This document shows positions 1-8,026 of a stretch of 24,015 nt of DNA, one piece after another. The notes under the pieces are model-generated. The model had not been told where the DNA came from, did no database searches, and worked only from the letters and a program-made list of their open reading frames with translations. Each line of letters starts with the position of its first letter. Positions within the stretch are counted from its first letter, which is position 1. Origin of the DNA: Pigoraptor chileana. Lineage: Eukaryota; Opisthokonta; Filasterea. A program made the position numbers and the translations under genes. The DNA lies in NCBI GenBank assembly GCA_943704495.1, contig CALSCR010000303.1, forward strand, positions 1 to 24,015, given 5' to 3'.

Positions 1-38
<38 letters not shown>

Positions 39-249
39 ATGTGTGTGTGTGTGTGTGTGCGTGTGCGAGTGATTGAATGAAAAGTGTGTGTTACGTTAGA
101 CGGAGGCTGCATACCATCGCACAGAGTATCATAAGCTGCGCTGCACTGCTTTCGGATGTCTGTGCCACCCGATTATTGCCGACTTTGTCACTCATGGCAC
201 AATGTAAACAACGATCACGTGATCACGCAAGAAGCGGTGCCGTCCTCAC
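1..249. repeat. Left-edge intron with (GT)n microsatellite and a 12-bp palindrome
   Basis: Positions 1-59 are an almost pure GT/CA dinucleotide repeat continuing off the window. The rest appears to be the next intron of gene 1, whose donor is at 249-248. A perfect 12-bp palindrome, GATCACGTGATC, lies at 213-224. No continuation of the CNH domain is visible before the edge, so the next exon is probably beyond it. Confidence 0.7.
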
Positions 250-784
250 GTGCCTTGAGTTTGCAGAACGCGGCCTTGTCGGGATTCCACACAAACAGCA
301 GCAGCGCCTTCTTCACAGCCACGCACAAAAACAGCGAATCGGATGCAATCGACGAGCGCCAGTATGGGTCCAGCGCAAACAAGTTGCATCCTTTCGTCTC
401 CTCAATCTCCGTCTCTGTCGCGCTCACGCTTCCCGCACGCAGTGTCTCTGTCTGAAAAACAACAATGTGAGAAACGCCGCCCCGCGACGCACACCCAATC
501 GTAATGCCGAGCTCACTGACAACGGTGAGTTGCGAGAACCTGCACAACAAAGCGCCACGTGCATCACGCGCAGAGTGTGAGTAAGACGCACGTGTGTGCA
601 TTGCAATCTCACAAGTACACAACAACGCAGATGGACTCGGAAAAACAATCGTGCAGGCAGCAAGCACTCACTTTCTCTCCTGCGCCAAGTTGACCTTCTG
701 GATGCTCGCAGTGCCGCCATAGAGAAACATTCCAGACGCCGTCCCCAGCAGCAGCCGATCCTTCACACGGTCGCCGCACGTGAT
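250..784 (-). other. Beginning of the CNH (citron homology) domain, interrupted by a 132-nt intron
   Basis: The end of exon 9 encodes FEITCGDRVKDRLLLGTASG and MFLYGG. After the intron 540-671, exon 10 encodes QLTVVSELGITIGCASRGG, then HIVVFQTETLRAG, EETKGCNLFALD and SLFLCVAVKKALLLFVW. These match the first blades of the CNH beta-propeller as found in GARNL3 (compare EKTKGCHLYAIN, from memory). CNH domains serve as protein-interaction modules and in several families bind small GTPases. Exon 10 ends at 250 in phase 1 with donor GTGAGG, and the rest of the propeller is beyond the left edge. Confidence 0.85.
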
Positions 785-3700
785 CTCAAACGGCAGGCCT
801 GCAATGACGGGCTCGGCCATAAACAGCTCGTTCGACCCCTGCATCTCTTTGGGATCCAACAGCAACCGGCGCGCCTCGGCAATGACGCCGCCCTCGTCCC
901 CGCTAAAGCTGTTTGACGAAATGAGCGGGATTGACAGGCGCGGCGCAGGCACAAACGCCTTGTCGGACACCTGCTTCTTCTTGACCGTTTTGTCCTCCAA
1001 CGCCGCAAGCAGTTGGCTGAGCGTCCGCCTCTCGCGCTCCCGAAACTGGTGGCTTGCATATGTCGCACGCTCACCGTTGATCAGCTTGGCGAGCATGAAT
1101 TCGCGGAATTTGGCGCCGGGAACAAAGCACGGGGGGTTCGGGAGGAACGGGCCATATCGCGGAATATTGTCTTTCGAGGCGACATTCACCCAGTAGTTGC
1201 GGTTACCATTCTCGTCAGTCGACGGCTTAACGACTGCAATCACGTGGATAAAGTGCGACGCAATCGCCCCAGGGAAGAACTTTGACTCGCCGCCTTCGCC
1301 GTCCCCAACGCTCTCGGGATCGTCCTCGTCCATAAACACAATCACCGCAATGTCATTGCCAATGTGCCGCTTCCGCTCGAGCTGCTGCGCGTCGCCCGGA
1401 ATGTGCGGCAGCAGCGTGCTCACGTGATACATGACCTCATATCCCTTGTACGTCACGTAGACAGACTCGGTGCCGGTGGTCCCTCCTTTCACGTCAAGAC
1501 CGGCGCGAAAGTGTGGCCAGCCCTTGAGCGTGATCCGCTCGCCCATCGCCCGTAAAAATTCGTCAAATTCGGGGGATCCGTTTTCGTTGCAAAACATCTC
1601 CTCCTCGCGCGACTGCCCCGGTTTCGCATAGAGAATTCCAAACTTGAAAGTGCGGTTTGTCACGTAATCTTCGATCTGGATCAGCTCTTTTTGCGAGTCG
1701 TAGTCGCTGAGGGGGCGCAGTTTGGCATTTGCAAGCTGTGGGCAAATGTAGCGGAGGAGTTGCGCCGTACTTATTTGCTGCTTCTCCTTGCAAGGAACAG
1801 CCAGTCGATCGACGCCCGTCTGTCGCCACAGAAGCACGCGGTACAAGCTCATCGGATCCCCAAACTGACTCGGCTTGTTGTCCTCGCTGTCATTGCCATC
1901 GTTTGTGTATGGGAGAGTGTGTGTAGTGTATGTATGAATTATTATCTGATCGTCAGTATATGTCCTTTAAGTCACGAGACACCCTCGACACGTATGGCTT
2001 CGCGTATTATAGTCCGAGGCACTCGATACATAGTCGAGAATGACAAAACGACCAGAAAGTATTTCAAATAAAAAAAATTGCATGGTTTGAGGCATAACGG
2101 CAGAGGGTATTACAACATACCCCCTCCCATCCTCTAATCACGACACCATGCACCCACCGAATGACAGACAGCACAAACGACCCGAGCGTCTCGTCCGTGC
2201 CAAACGAATTGGTGTGTTCTCGCCCAATAAAGTGAGTGCGATACCACGTCGTTTCCTGCTCGAGGTTCTCCACAACGACTTTGTGCTGCACTCACGCACA
2301 CGCGCACAACGCACAACACACCGACGAAGGAAGAAAATGAAAAACCACCAAAAAATTGAAAGTCAGTGAAGTGCGAGATATGCGCGTCCGAGCCATTACG
2401 CACTCCACTACAGTAAAGAGGTCAAGACTTGTGTAAACACACACACACAAACACAAACACAAACACACACCACACAAATACACACGCACAGACACACACA
2501 ATCAGGCACTCATACCTGCGTGTCGTCAAACGAGCAAGCACCGTCCTCAATCACAAATGTATCGGCTGGTTTGATAATGTGGCGTGTCGGCAGGAATCCA
2601 CGCGCAGCAACGCTTCCAGTGTCTGCGCGATCGTGGCACGAGGTCGATCGCATACGGGCGCTGACCATGCCGGCGCCATAGGGCCGCTCCTTGAGGAAGA
2701 AATCCACCGTCCTCCCCTCCTTCTCGCTGCCGCGCACAAGACGAGCAATGTTCTCGTCGTCGTGGAGCAGGCGTTCGCCCGATGCGGCCGTCGACACAAA
2801 CAGACAGTAGTGCCCCAGCAGGTCCTGCGGCACAAGAAACTTTGCGAGAACGAGGGCAAGAAGATCTCCCGCCGTTGACATGGCCGTCACCGTGATGCTA
2901 ATGTAATTGCGATTGCGCTGGTGCACGCGGACGGTCGTGCTCTTGGCGGCCGTGCTGCGTCTGCGCGCACGCGGCGATCCGGCCTTGGCTGGAGACAACC
3001 CGTCCACTGAGACTGCTGGCTCTGTTGCGGTGCGTTGGAGGGGCTTTCGTCGCACAAATTCACTCGCTCCTCCCTTTTGCCACGCCGACTTGAGACGCAA
3101 TGCGATCATTCCGGCCTCGCCAAGCACAGAATGCACGGCCTGCGGGGACTCTGTGTCGTCTAGAATCCGCTCCTTGTTGCCGACAATTTCAACCAGGCAG
3201 TAGTCGGCCGGGTCCCGCGAGCGCAGTCCCGCGCGGACGAGAGATTGGCGGATGACTTCGGGGACGAGCGCGCCGCGGTGTGCGCGAACAATCGTATACG
3301 GTTGGTCGGGTGCGACCTCAAAAATGCGCACAAAATCATCGACAGAGGCCTTTCTGTCAACCGGTGCGCTGTTTGAGCCCGCGTCCAGCGACGCCCTGCC
3401 GCTCCTTGTGCCATCGTTGCCGTTATTGTTGTTGTTGTTGCTGGTGGTGCTGCTGTTGCTGTTGGTAATGGACGACGTGCTTGACTGCGGCGACTGTGCA
3501 AGGCCGCCGGCGGGCGCGCCCACAAACACAACCGGCGACGAGGCACGTGCCTGCAGCGGGAGTGGCGACGGAGAGCGACGCGCACTCTGCGGGGTGGGCG
3601 ACCTTGGCGGTGACTCATCCAGTGCGTCATTGTCCGACATGAGTTCATCGTCACTCGGAAAGTATCCAATTTCGCCCGCACGAACATTCGCAAATGTCAG

Positions 3701-6700
3701 CGGCTTGAGAATCTCGTCAGCGCTGTCGTCGTTGCTGTCACCAGGGTCCATGATCATCGACGCCGGGCGCGACGACACGCGAGGACTCGACCGCTGCAGC
3801 ATCTCGCCGGTCGACACCGACGCCGTCCGCGAGAGTCCGCTCGGCGACGGCGATCGCGATCGCACCGGCATTGAGCTCCGGCGCTGCTTTGCCTCGAGAG
3901 CGAGAGCGCTTTCGATTTCCACTGCGATGGACCCCTTGCGGCTCTTTGCATCTTCTGGGGCCAGCGACGCCCTCCGCGGCGATGGGGATTCGGACGCCAC
4001 CGGCAGTGCTGAAATGACATCAGCGGCGGCGGAGATCGGCTCTGACGCAGGGACGACGTCGACAGCTGCGTTTTCAAGCAATGCGGCGCGTGCGGCGGAA
4101 TTGAGCACCACATCGTCACTGGCCACGCGCTCGTCAGACGGCTCGGGGTCGTCCTTTTGCACGTGGGTGATGGTAACCGCGGGTGCGTTGTCGGACAGAT
4201 TCGGAGGTGCGGTGCCGTCATCGCCCGACGCCGTGACTGCCCCACTGTCGGCACCCTTCAGGGATCGGGGTGACAAGAGTGTCTGCGGAATTCCAATGTC
4301 GACTGGTCCGTGCACGCTGACGGACGACCGGCGTATCTCCGCCTTCGCCATGGCGAGCTCCATCTCGAGCGACGCAATCATCTGATCCTTCCGCTTGGAC
4401 TCTGCCGCCAGCTGGTCCTCCTTGCGACTCCTTTCGGCAGCCTCGTTAATAAACGCCTTCCGCAGCGTCTCGAGCTCCTTCTCGTAAAACTCCTTGCACG
4501 CCTCCAGCTTCCCCTCGTCCATCTCGACCTCGCCGTCGGCGCCGTAGCCATCGCGCCCAGGCAATGAGCCCAGCGACGCCGGCAACGACGACTTGCGCTC
4601 GGGGACGACGCCGAGACTGCTCTTCCGGTCGGGTCCAAACGCAGCAGGGCCAGATGGGCGCCGCAGTCGTGTGGCGGAGACGTCGTTGTCGGGGCGGAGG
4701 GTTCTGCTGAGGTCATCCACAATCCGCTGCGCGCCGTCCCGCTCGCTCTCAAGTCGCAGCACTCGCGACAGCGCCTTGTTTAGTCGGGCGTTGTCTGTCT
4801 CGGCGTCAGATTCGCTGCCCCTTCGCGTCGATTCCTGTATTGCCGCAAGGGCTTCGTGCGCATGTTCTTTCTCGAGGGCAAGCTGGCGATTCAGCTCATC
4901 CACCATCCGCAGAGCCGCGTCCCTCTCGGCCTCTTTTGCGCGCAAAATTGCCGCCAATTCTTCGAGATCCCGGCGCCGTTGGTCGGGCGATCCCGGCATT
5001 GGCGCCTCGGTGCGTGCACGTGCGCGTCCGGGCGACATTGTGGCACTGGAACGCCGGTCGGCAGCGGCTATAACTGCGGCAGGCGATGTCCTTGGCGAGG
5101 ACGGCGTCGAGAGGGATAGGCGCTTTTCGGTGGGCTGTTGCGCAGTGTCGGAATGTGCGGGGGCGGGGGCGGTGGCAACGGGCTCTGTCTTTTGCAGCGC
5201 AGAGGGCGATGGGGGGATGACAACGCTATGCGACCGCTCCCTCTCCGGCAATGCAATCTGCGGTGACGACTGCACACGCTTTGTGACGGCCCCGGGTGCG
5301 GCGCTCGGCGTCGACGACTGCTTGGGCACGCGGTCGCCGTCGAGCGTGCGGAGGAGGATTGCAAGGTACACCATCACCGCCAGTTCGTCGACTGCAGGTG
5401 TGGATGACGAGCCCTCGGGAGCAAAGTCTTCGGGATCAAGAAGCCTCGGCACTTCGAGCGTCTCTGCCGCATCAAACGCAGCGGACAGGCACGAGGTCGG
5501 GTCTTTCCTCTGTGGTTTGTTGTGTTTGGTTGTGTATTGTGTGGTATGTGTCGTGTGGTGTGTATGTTGTGTGGTGTGTATAAGAATAGAGATATATTGC
5601 TGCTGCTCTTCTGTCTTCTCACTCTACAGTTGCGTAATGATTTGGCTCCCAAATGAACACAATGAGCCAAAAGTGCACGTTGTCGCTGCAAGCTGACGGG
5701 TGTGGCGGTGGCATGTACCTTCTGGGCGTCGTAGTCAATCAGGTTGGGCTTGTAATGTGCGATGATCGCACAAAAGGCGAGTCCACTTTGAAAGCTGAAC
5801 CCGCGATTGGCCAGGCGACAGATATGAGGGAGATGGAGTGAGACAATTGCATGATTGAGTGGACGAGATAACGGCGACAATAGCAATGTGGAAACGGCTT
5901 GTTGTCATAAGATTCAATGAAATAGAGAGGGATGCGAGTCCATGCTCACGGAATAACGCGAGTGAATATATATATATATATATACACTAACAAACACACA
6001 CACGCATGCATGTACCCACCTCGTGTCAAAGTTCGAGACCCCATTGACGCCGTCGACGCCCGCCACAATATCCCTGCACCACGCCATGAGAACCTGCTTG
6101 ACGCGCGTGACACTCAAGTCCCCTGGGAATATAATGAAGATATACACATGAGGGATGGTGAGCGAAATACATTGCGAGTGCTCGGCAAGCGTGTGCCATG
6201 CTATGGGCGCACAACAACAATGCGCAATTCGCAACGGCACCCAAACAAAACGCAAAAAAATGTTGATAATCTCACCATCCGCACTCAGTACAAAGTGCGT
6301 CTTGCGAATAAGCGTCGCCAGAATGTTTGTTATGATCTTCTTGTTGCCCTTTTCCACATCTGTTTGTCAACAACAAAAACACAGGCCATTCACGCATTAA
6401 TTTTCAGCCTCTGCTTGCACAACATTCTCCAGAATGCACGAGATCTCACAGACAGTTACGGTCATGCAGCAAGCATACGCTCGTGTGTGGGCATTGTTGG
6501 CGCAGCTCAGCCATTTTCCAAACAAGCCGTTAATGCACAGCAAAAAAGAGATGGCCATACAGATTCGCTCACGCACCCTCGGCACTCCAGCTGAAATTTC
6601 TTCGCCCAATGTGCTTGTCAATCGTGTAAAACGCAATGTGAATGTTGTCGATGCAGTGCCATCGCTTCTCAGGCTTCACGTGGAAGTTCACCTTCGTCGA

Positions 6701-7292
6701 AAAGATGCACTCGAGCAGATTGCAGAGCACAGATCCATTGCTGAAGGCGTTGAATCGAACAACCAATTGTCACGTGATTATTAAAGATGGGTGCGGAATA
6801 GGCCTTTTGTTGAACAGAAAGAGATCTTGCACATTTTCCCATAGAATAAACCCATCCACATGCCTCAATCCCAACTCAGTTGCAGATAGACAACGACGCC
6901 CATTCCACACACTTCATGCGCGTGTAGGCGAATCATCGACAAATATGTCGGGGAAAAAATATTCAAACGACAGAGAGACCCCCAATGCAACAGTAGGTGC
7001 CGTCCTCACCAGAAGTCAGTTGTGAGATTCTGTATGGCAATACTGCGTTTTCGCAGCTGGTAGTTTACCCAGCGGATGAACAGCTGCAGACAAAGGGCAT
7101 TTGCAAGGGCGGTGAGTCAGTCGCGGATTTGTGCGTGTGTACCTATGCGGCGGTTTGAGGGTAGTGTGACCAACTGTCCGCTGAAGGGAATCTGAAGACG
7201 GTGCTCACAACACATTCCGCCGTAAAACGCAAATGATAAAGCCGCACCTTTTCTTGTCGAACATCCTTCATCGACTCTCCTTTGGCCGCCAT
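250..7292 (-). CDS. Multidomain actin-binding RapGAP: CH-CH / coiled coil / RA-RA / RapGAP / CNH (3' end off window)
   Basis: Ten exons, read on the minus strand: 7292-7248, 7083-7010, 6740-6577, 6359-6276, 6122-6020, 5794-5719, 5509-2516, 2285-2158, 1886-672, 539-250; more lie beyond the left edge. All introns are GT-AG and every phase closes, giving 1724 codons so far. The start ATG (7292-7290) sits in the context GCGAAAATGG, and exon 1 encodes only 15 residues. Approximate layout by residue: CH1 16-122, CH2 123-240, coiled coils 359-451 and 514-576 within a Ser/Pro-rich linker, RA-like domains 906-991 and 1041-1122, a GARNL3-type beta region from 1181, RapGAP 1315-1500 with catalytic Asn near 1400 (RHIGND), and CNH from about 1591. 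By family knowledge the RapGAP domain speeds GTP hydrolysis by Rap, and tandem CH domains bind F-actin. Inference: an actin-anchored, Ras/Rap-responsive Rap inactivator. The alternative is two genes split at the intron 2286-2515, but the GARNL3-like half then has no visible start codon of its own. I do not recognise a named orthologue of the whole protein. Confidence 0.85.
1055..2285 (-). other. GARNL3-type N-terminal beta region and RapGAP catalytic domain (exons 8 and 9)
   Basis: Exon 8 (2285-2158) encodes VENLEQETTWYRTHFIG and then FGTDETLGSFVLSVI. Exon 9 continues with YRVLLWRQTG, FKFGILYAKPGQ, EEEMFCNENGSPEFDEFL, ITLKGWPHFRAGLD, TTGTESVYVTYKGYEVMYHV, ERKRHIGNDIAVIVFMDE, FREFMLAKLINGERATY and RRRT-like residues after it. 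From memory this follows human GARNL3 almost block for block, including the Asn of HIGND used by RapGAPs as the catalytic asparagine in place of an arginine finger. The exon 8 reading frame has no ATG before MSLYRV in exon 9, and that Met lies inside a conserved segment, so translation must start further upstream. Confidence 0.9.
2286..2515 (-). other. Critical 230-nt intron joining the CH-RA part to the RapGAP-CNH part
   Basis: The donor is CAG|GTATGAGT at 2515 and the acceptor GAGTGCAG|CAC ends at 2286; both are in phase 0. On the transcript strand the intron is TG-rich like the others (its + strand complement is a CA tract at 2436-2500). If unspliced, exon 7 would run only one codon further to a TGA. 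I see no polyadenylation signal of AATAAA type and no convincing start codon with a usable donor inside it. This supports one spliced gene rather than two. Confidence 0.75.
2436..2500. repeat. CA-rich tract (TG-rich on the transcript) inside gene 1 intron 7
   Basis: About 65 bp of CA, CAA and CACG units on the + strand just inside the donor of the key intron at 2286-2515. It matches the TG-rich character of other introns here, which supports its intronic status. Confidence 0.85.
2690..2935 (-). other. Second RA/RBD-like ubiquitin-fold domain (RA2)
   Basis: Residues about 1041-1122 repeat the RA1 plan: TTVRVHQRNRNYISITVTAM (beta hairpin), TAGDLLALVLAKFLVPQDL (helix), HYCLFVSTAASGERLLHDDE (strand plus acidic turn) and TVDFFLKERPY (final strand). 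A basic Ser/Thr/Arg-rich spacer of about 50 residues separates it from RA1. It is less canonical than RA1 and could be another ubiquitin-like RBD. Tandem RA domains next to a GAP suggest GTPase-dependent recruitment or feedback, which is inference. Confidence 0.6.
3083..3340 (-). other. First Ras-association-like ubiquitin-fold domain (RA1)
   Basis: Residues about 906-991 of the gene 1 protein run from DDFVRIFEVAPDQPYTIVRA through VPEVIRQSLVRAGL and YCLVEIVGNKERILDDTESP to AGMIALRLKSAW. The order is beta hairpin, helix, then a strand ending in an E-x-x-LDD turn, which is the usual Ras-association (RA) pattern. In that family the domain binds GTP-bound Ras or Rap. The call is from pattern and remembered family features; the target GTPase cannot be read from sequence. 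Confidence 0.75.
4328..4981 (-). other. Coiled-coil segments within the Ser/Pro-rich linker of exon 7
   Basis: Two stretches of the 998-codon exon 7 are rich in Glu, Lys, Arg, Ala and Leu with heptad-like spacing and no proline: residues about 359-451 (starts RRRDLEELAAILRAKEAERD) and about 514-576 (starts GKLEACKEFYEKELETLRKA). They suggest dimerisation or a rigid spacer between the actin-binding and RA domains. The flanking linker (about 241-358, 452-513 and 577-900) is rich in Ser, Pro, Ala and Asp, looks disordered, and includes a six-residue Asn run coded by AAC/AAT repeats near 3430-3450. No database comparison was possible. Confidence 0.65.
5513..5580. repeat. TG-rich tract inside gene 1 intron 6
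   Basis: About 68 bp of TG/TTG units on the + strand, reading as CA-rich on the transcript immediately before the acceptor of exon 7. It lies within the intron 5510-5718. Confidence 0.85.
5966..6004. repeat. (TA)n and (CA)n tract in gene 1 intron 5
   Basis: A TA run at about 5966-5985 is followed by a CA run at about 5994-6004, just inside the donor of the intron 5795-6019. Confidence 0.85.
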
Positions 7293-7610
7293 TTTCGCTG
7301 CCGCCCCTATAGGGCAAAATAATCGAACGGGACTGCTTGTTCGCAGTTCGTGTGCTCTCTCCGCTTCACACTACTTATGCGTTGCAAAAAGTGCACGACG
7401 CACAGAGGGCCACACAATGCACCAAACAACCTCCACACCAAACACGTCAGATGGGCGTGTTATTTGAAATGCGATCGAAATAATAATCCTCGAGAGAGAG
7501 AAAACACGGAAGAGCGTAACCGTCACACACGTCGGTCACGGAGCTGCCGTGTGCGTGGACTGATAGTGGGCTTCCGAGGATGGCCTATTTGTGAAATGTG
7601 TGTTCGTGGG

Positions 7611-7733
7611 TCACTCACACCACTCACGCACACATACACACACATTATCACCCTCTCTCACTCACTCTCACACACGCTCTCTCACTCTCACACACACACA
7701 CTCTCTCTCTCTCTCCCCTCTCTCTCTCTCTCT
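7611..7733. repeat. Compound CA/CT microsatellite
   Basis: About 120 bp of almost pure CA and CT dinucleotides, moving from CACA/CTCT mixtures to (CT)n. It lies between two divergent genes and makes one strand entirely pyrimidine from about 7701 to 7733. This is seen directly; any function is unknown. Confidence 0.9.
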
Positions 7734-7847
7734 GTGATTCCACTGCCAGTGTGGTCTTGTGTGTCTGTATGTGTGCGCGCGGCAGGTGACCACTGTAAAC
7801 AAAACTGAGTGGTGTGAATGTTATCCCGGATAAACCCAGACTACTCT

Positions 7848-7884
7848 AACCCTAACCCTACCCTCTAAATTCTGGGTTAGGGTT
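7848..7884. repeat. Short interstitial telomeric motif arranged as an inverted repeat
   Basis: AACCCTAACCC (7848-7858) is followed 15 nt later by its exact reverse complement GGGTTAGGGTT (7874-7884). A second, overlapping pairing exists between AACCCAGA (7834-7841) and TCTGGGTT (7871-7878). The repeat unit is the TTAGGG type found in animals, many fungi and many protists. The orientation is CCCTAA then TTAGGG, opposite to the TTAGGG-then-CCCTAA order of an end-to-end telomere fusion. Confidence 0.85.
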
Positions 7885-8026
7885 GGACAATCCATTCGTT
7901 GACTTCAGTATTCGGAATCCGGCTGCTAATAGCAGTTGCCGTCTTGATTCCCTCGCATCATCGCACATCGTTTTCTCACGTGCATGACGTGACGCCCACT
8001 GTCCGTGCGGCATGTGGTAGGGTAGT

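Larger units (their letters stand above)
5336..7292 (-). other. Tandem calponin-homology actin-binding domain (exons 1-6 and start of exon 7)
   Basis: CH1 is spread over small exons. Exon 2 (7083-7010) gives LFIRWVNYQLRKRSIAIQNL, exon 3 gives NGSVLCNLLECIF and the segment ending WHCIDNIHIAFYTID, and exon 4 gives VEKGNKKIITNILATLI. These match the alpha-actinin/spectrin CH1 pattern at FxxW, DxxDG, LLE, the I-NV-AL helix and the GN-K helix. CH2 follows: VLMAWCRDIVAGV, then NFDTSFQSGLAFCAIIAHY, KPNLIDYD, AAFDAAETLEVPRLLDPEDF and DELAVMVYLAILL. This is the classical order of a type 1/type 2 CH pair forming one F-actin-binding module. Splicing rebuilds conserved residues exactly, for example NFDT-S at the exon 5/6 junction and AED-VEKGN at exon 3/4. 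That is strong internal support for the exon boundaries. Confidence 0.92.
7293..8026. promoter_or_regulatory. Head-to-head intergenic region between gene 1 and the glycosyltransferase gene
   Basis: This 734-bp stretch separates two divergent start codons and must hold both promoters. It contains a mixed CA/CT microsatellite (7611-7733) and an inverted telomeric motif (7848-7884). No clear TATA element or conserved operator could be assigned. Open frames across it have low-complexity translations typical of the repeat and show no conserved domain. Confidence 0.6.

Noticed and set aside
668-1852. A stand-alone 394-residue RapGAP starting at the ATG 1852
   Set aside because: That Met lies inside a segment conserved with GARNL3. 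The frame stays open upstream to an acceptor that joins exon 8 in phase, and the C terminus reads into a donor leading to the CNH exon.
3252-4385. Long open frame on the + strand across gene 1 exon 7
   Set aside because: It is the antisense shadow of a GC-rich coding exon. Its translation is low-complexity Ser/Asp/Gly with no domain, whereas the minus strand has recognisable RA and coiled-coil segments.
6397-6480. Possible extra exon (reads CEISCILENVVQAEAEN on the minus strand) between exons 3 and 4 of gene 1
   Set aside because: Exons 3 and 4 join directly in phase and rebuild the conserved CH1 segment AEDVEKGNKK. An insertion would break that helix.
7848-7884. Telomere fusion scar
   Set aside because: A fusion of two chromosome ends gives TTAGGG repeats followed by CCCTAA repeats. 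Here the order is the reverse and only about two units are present on each side.
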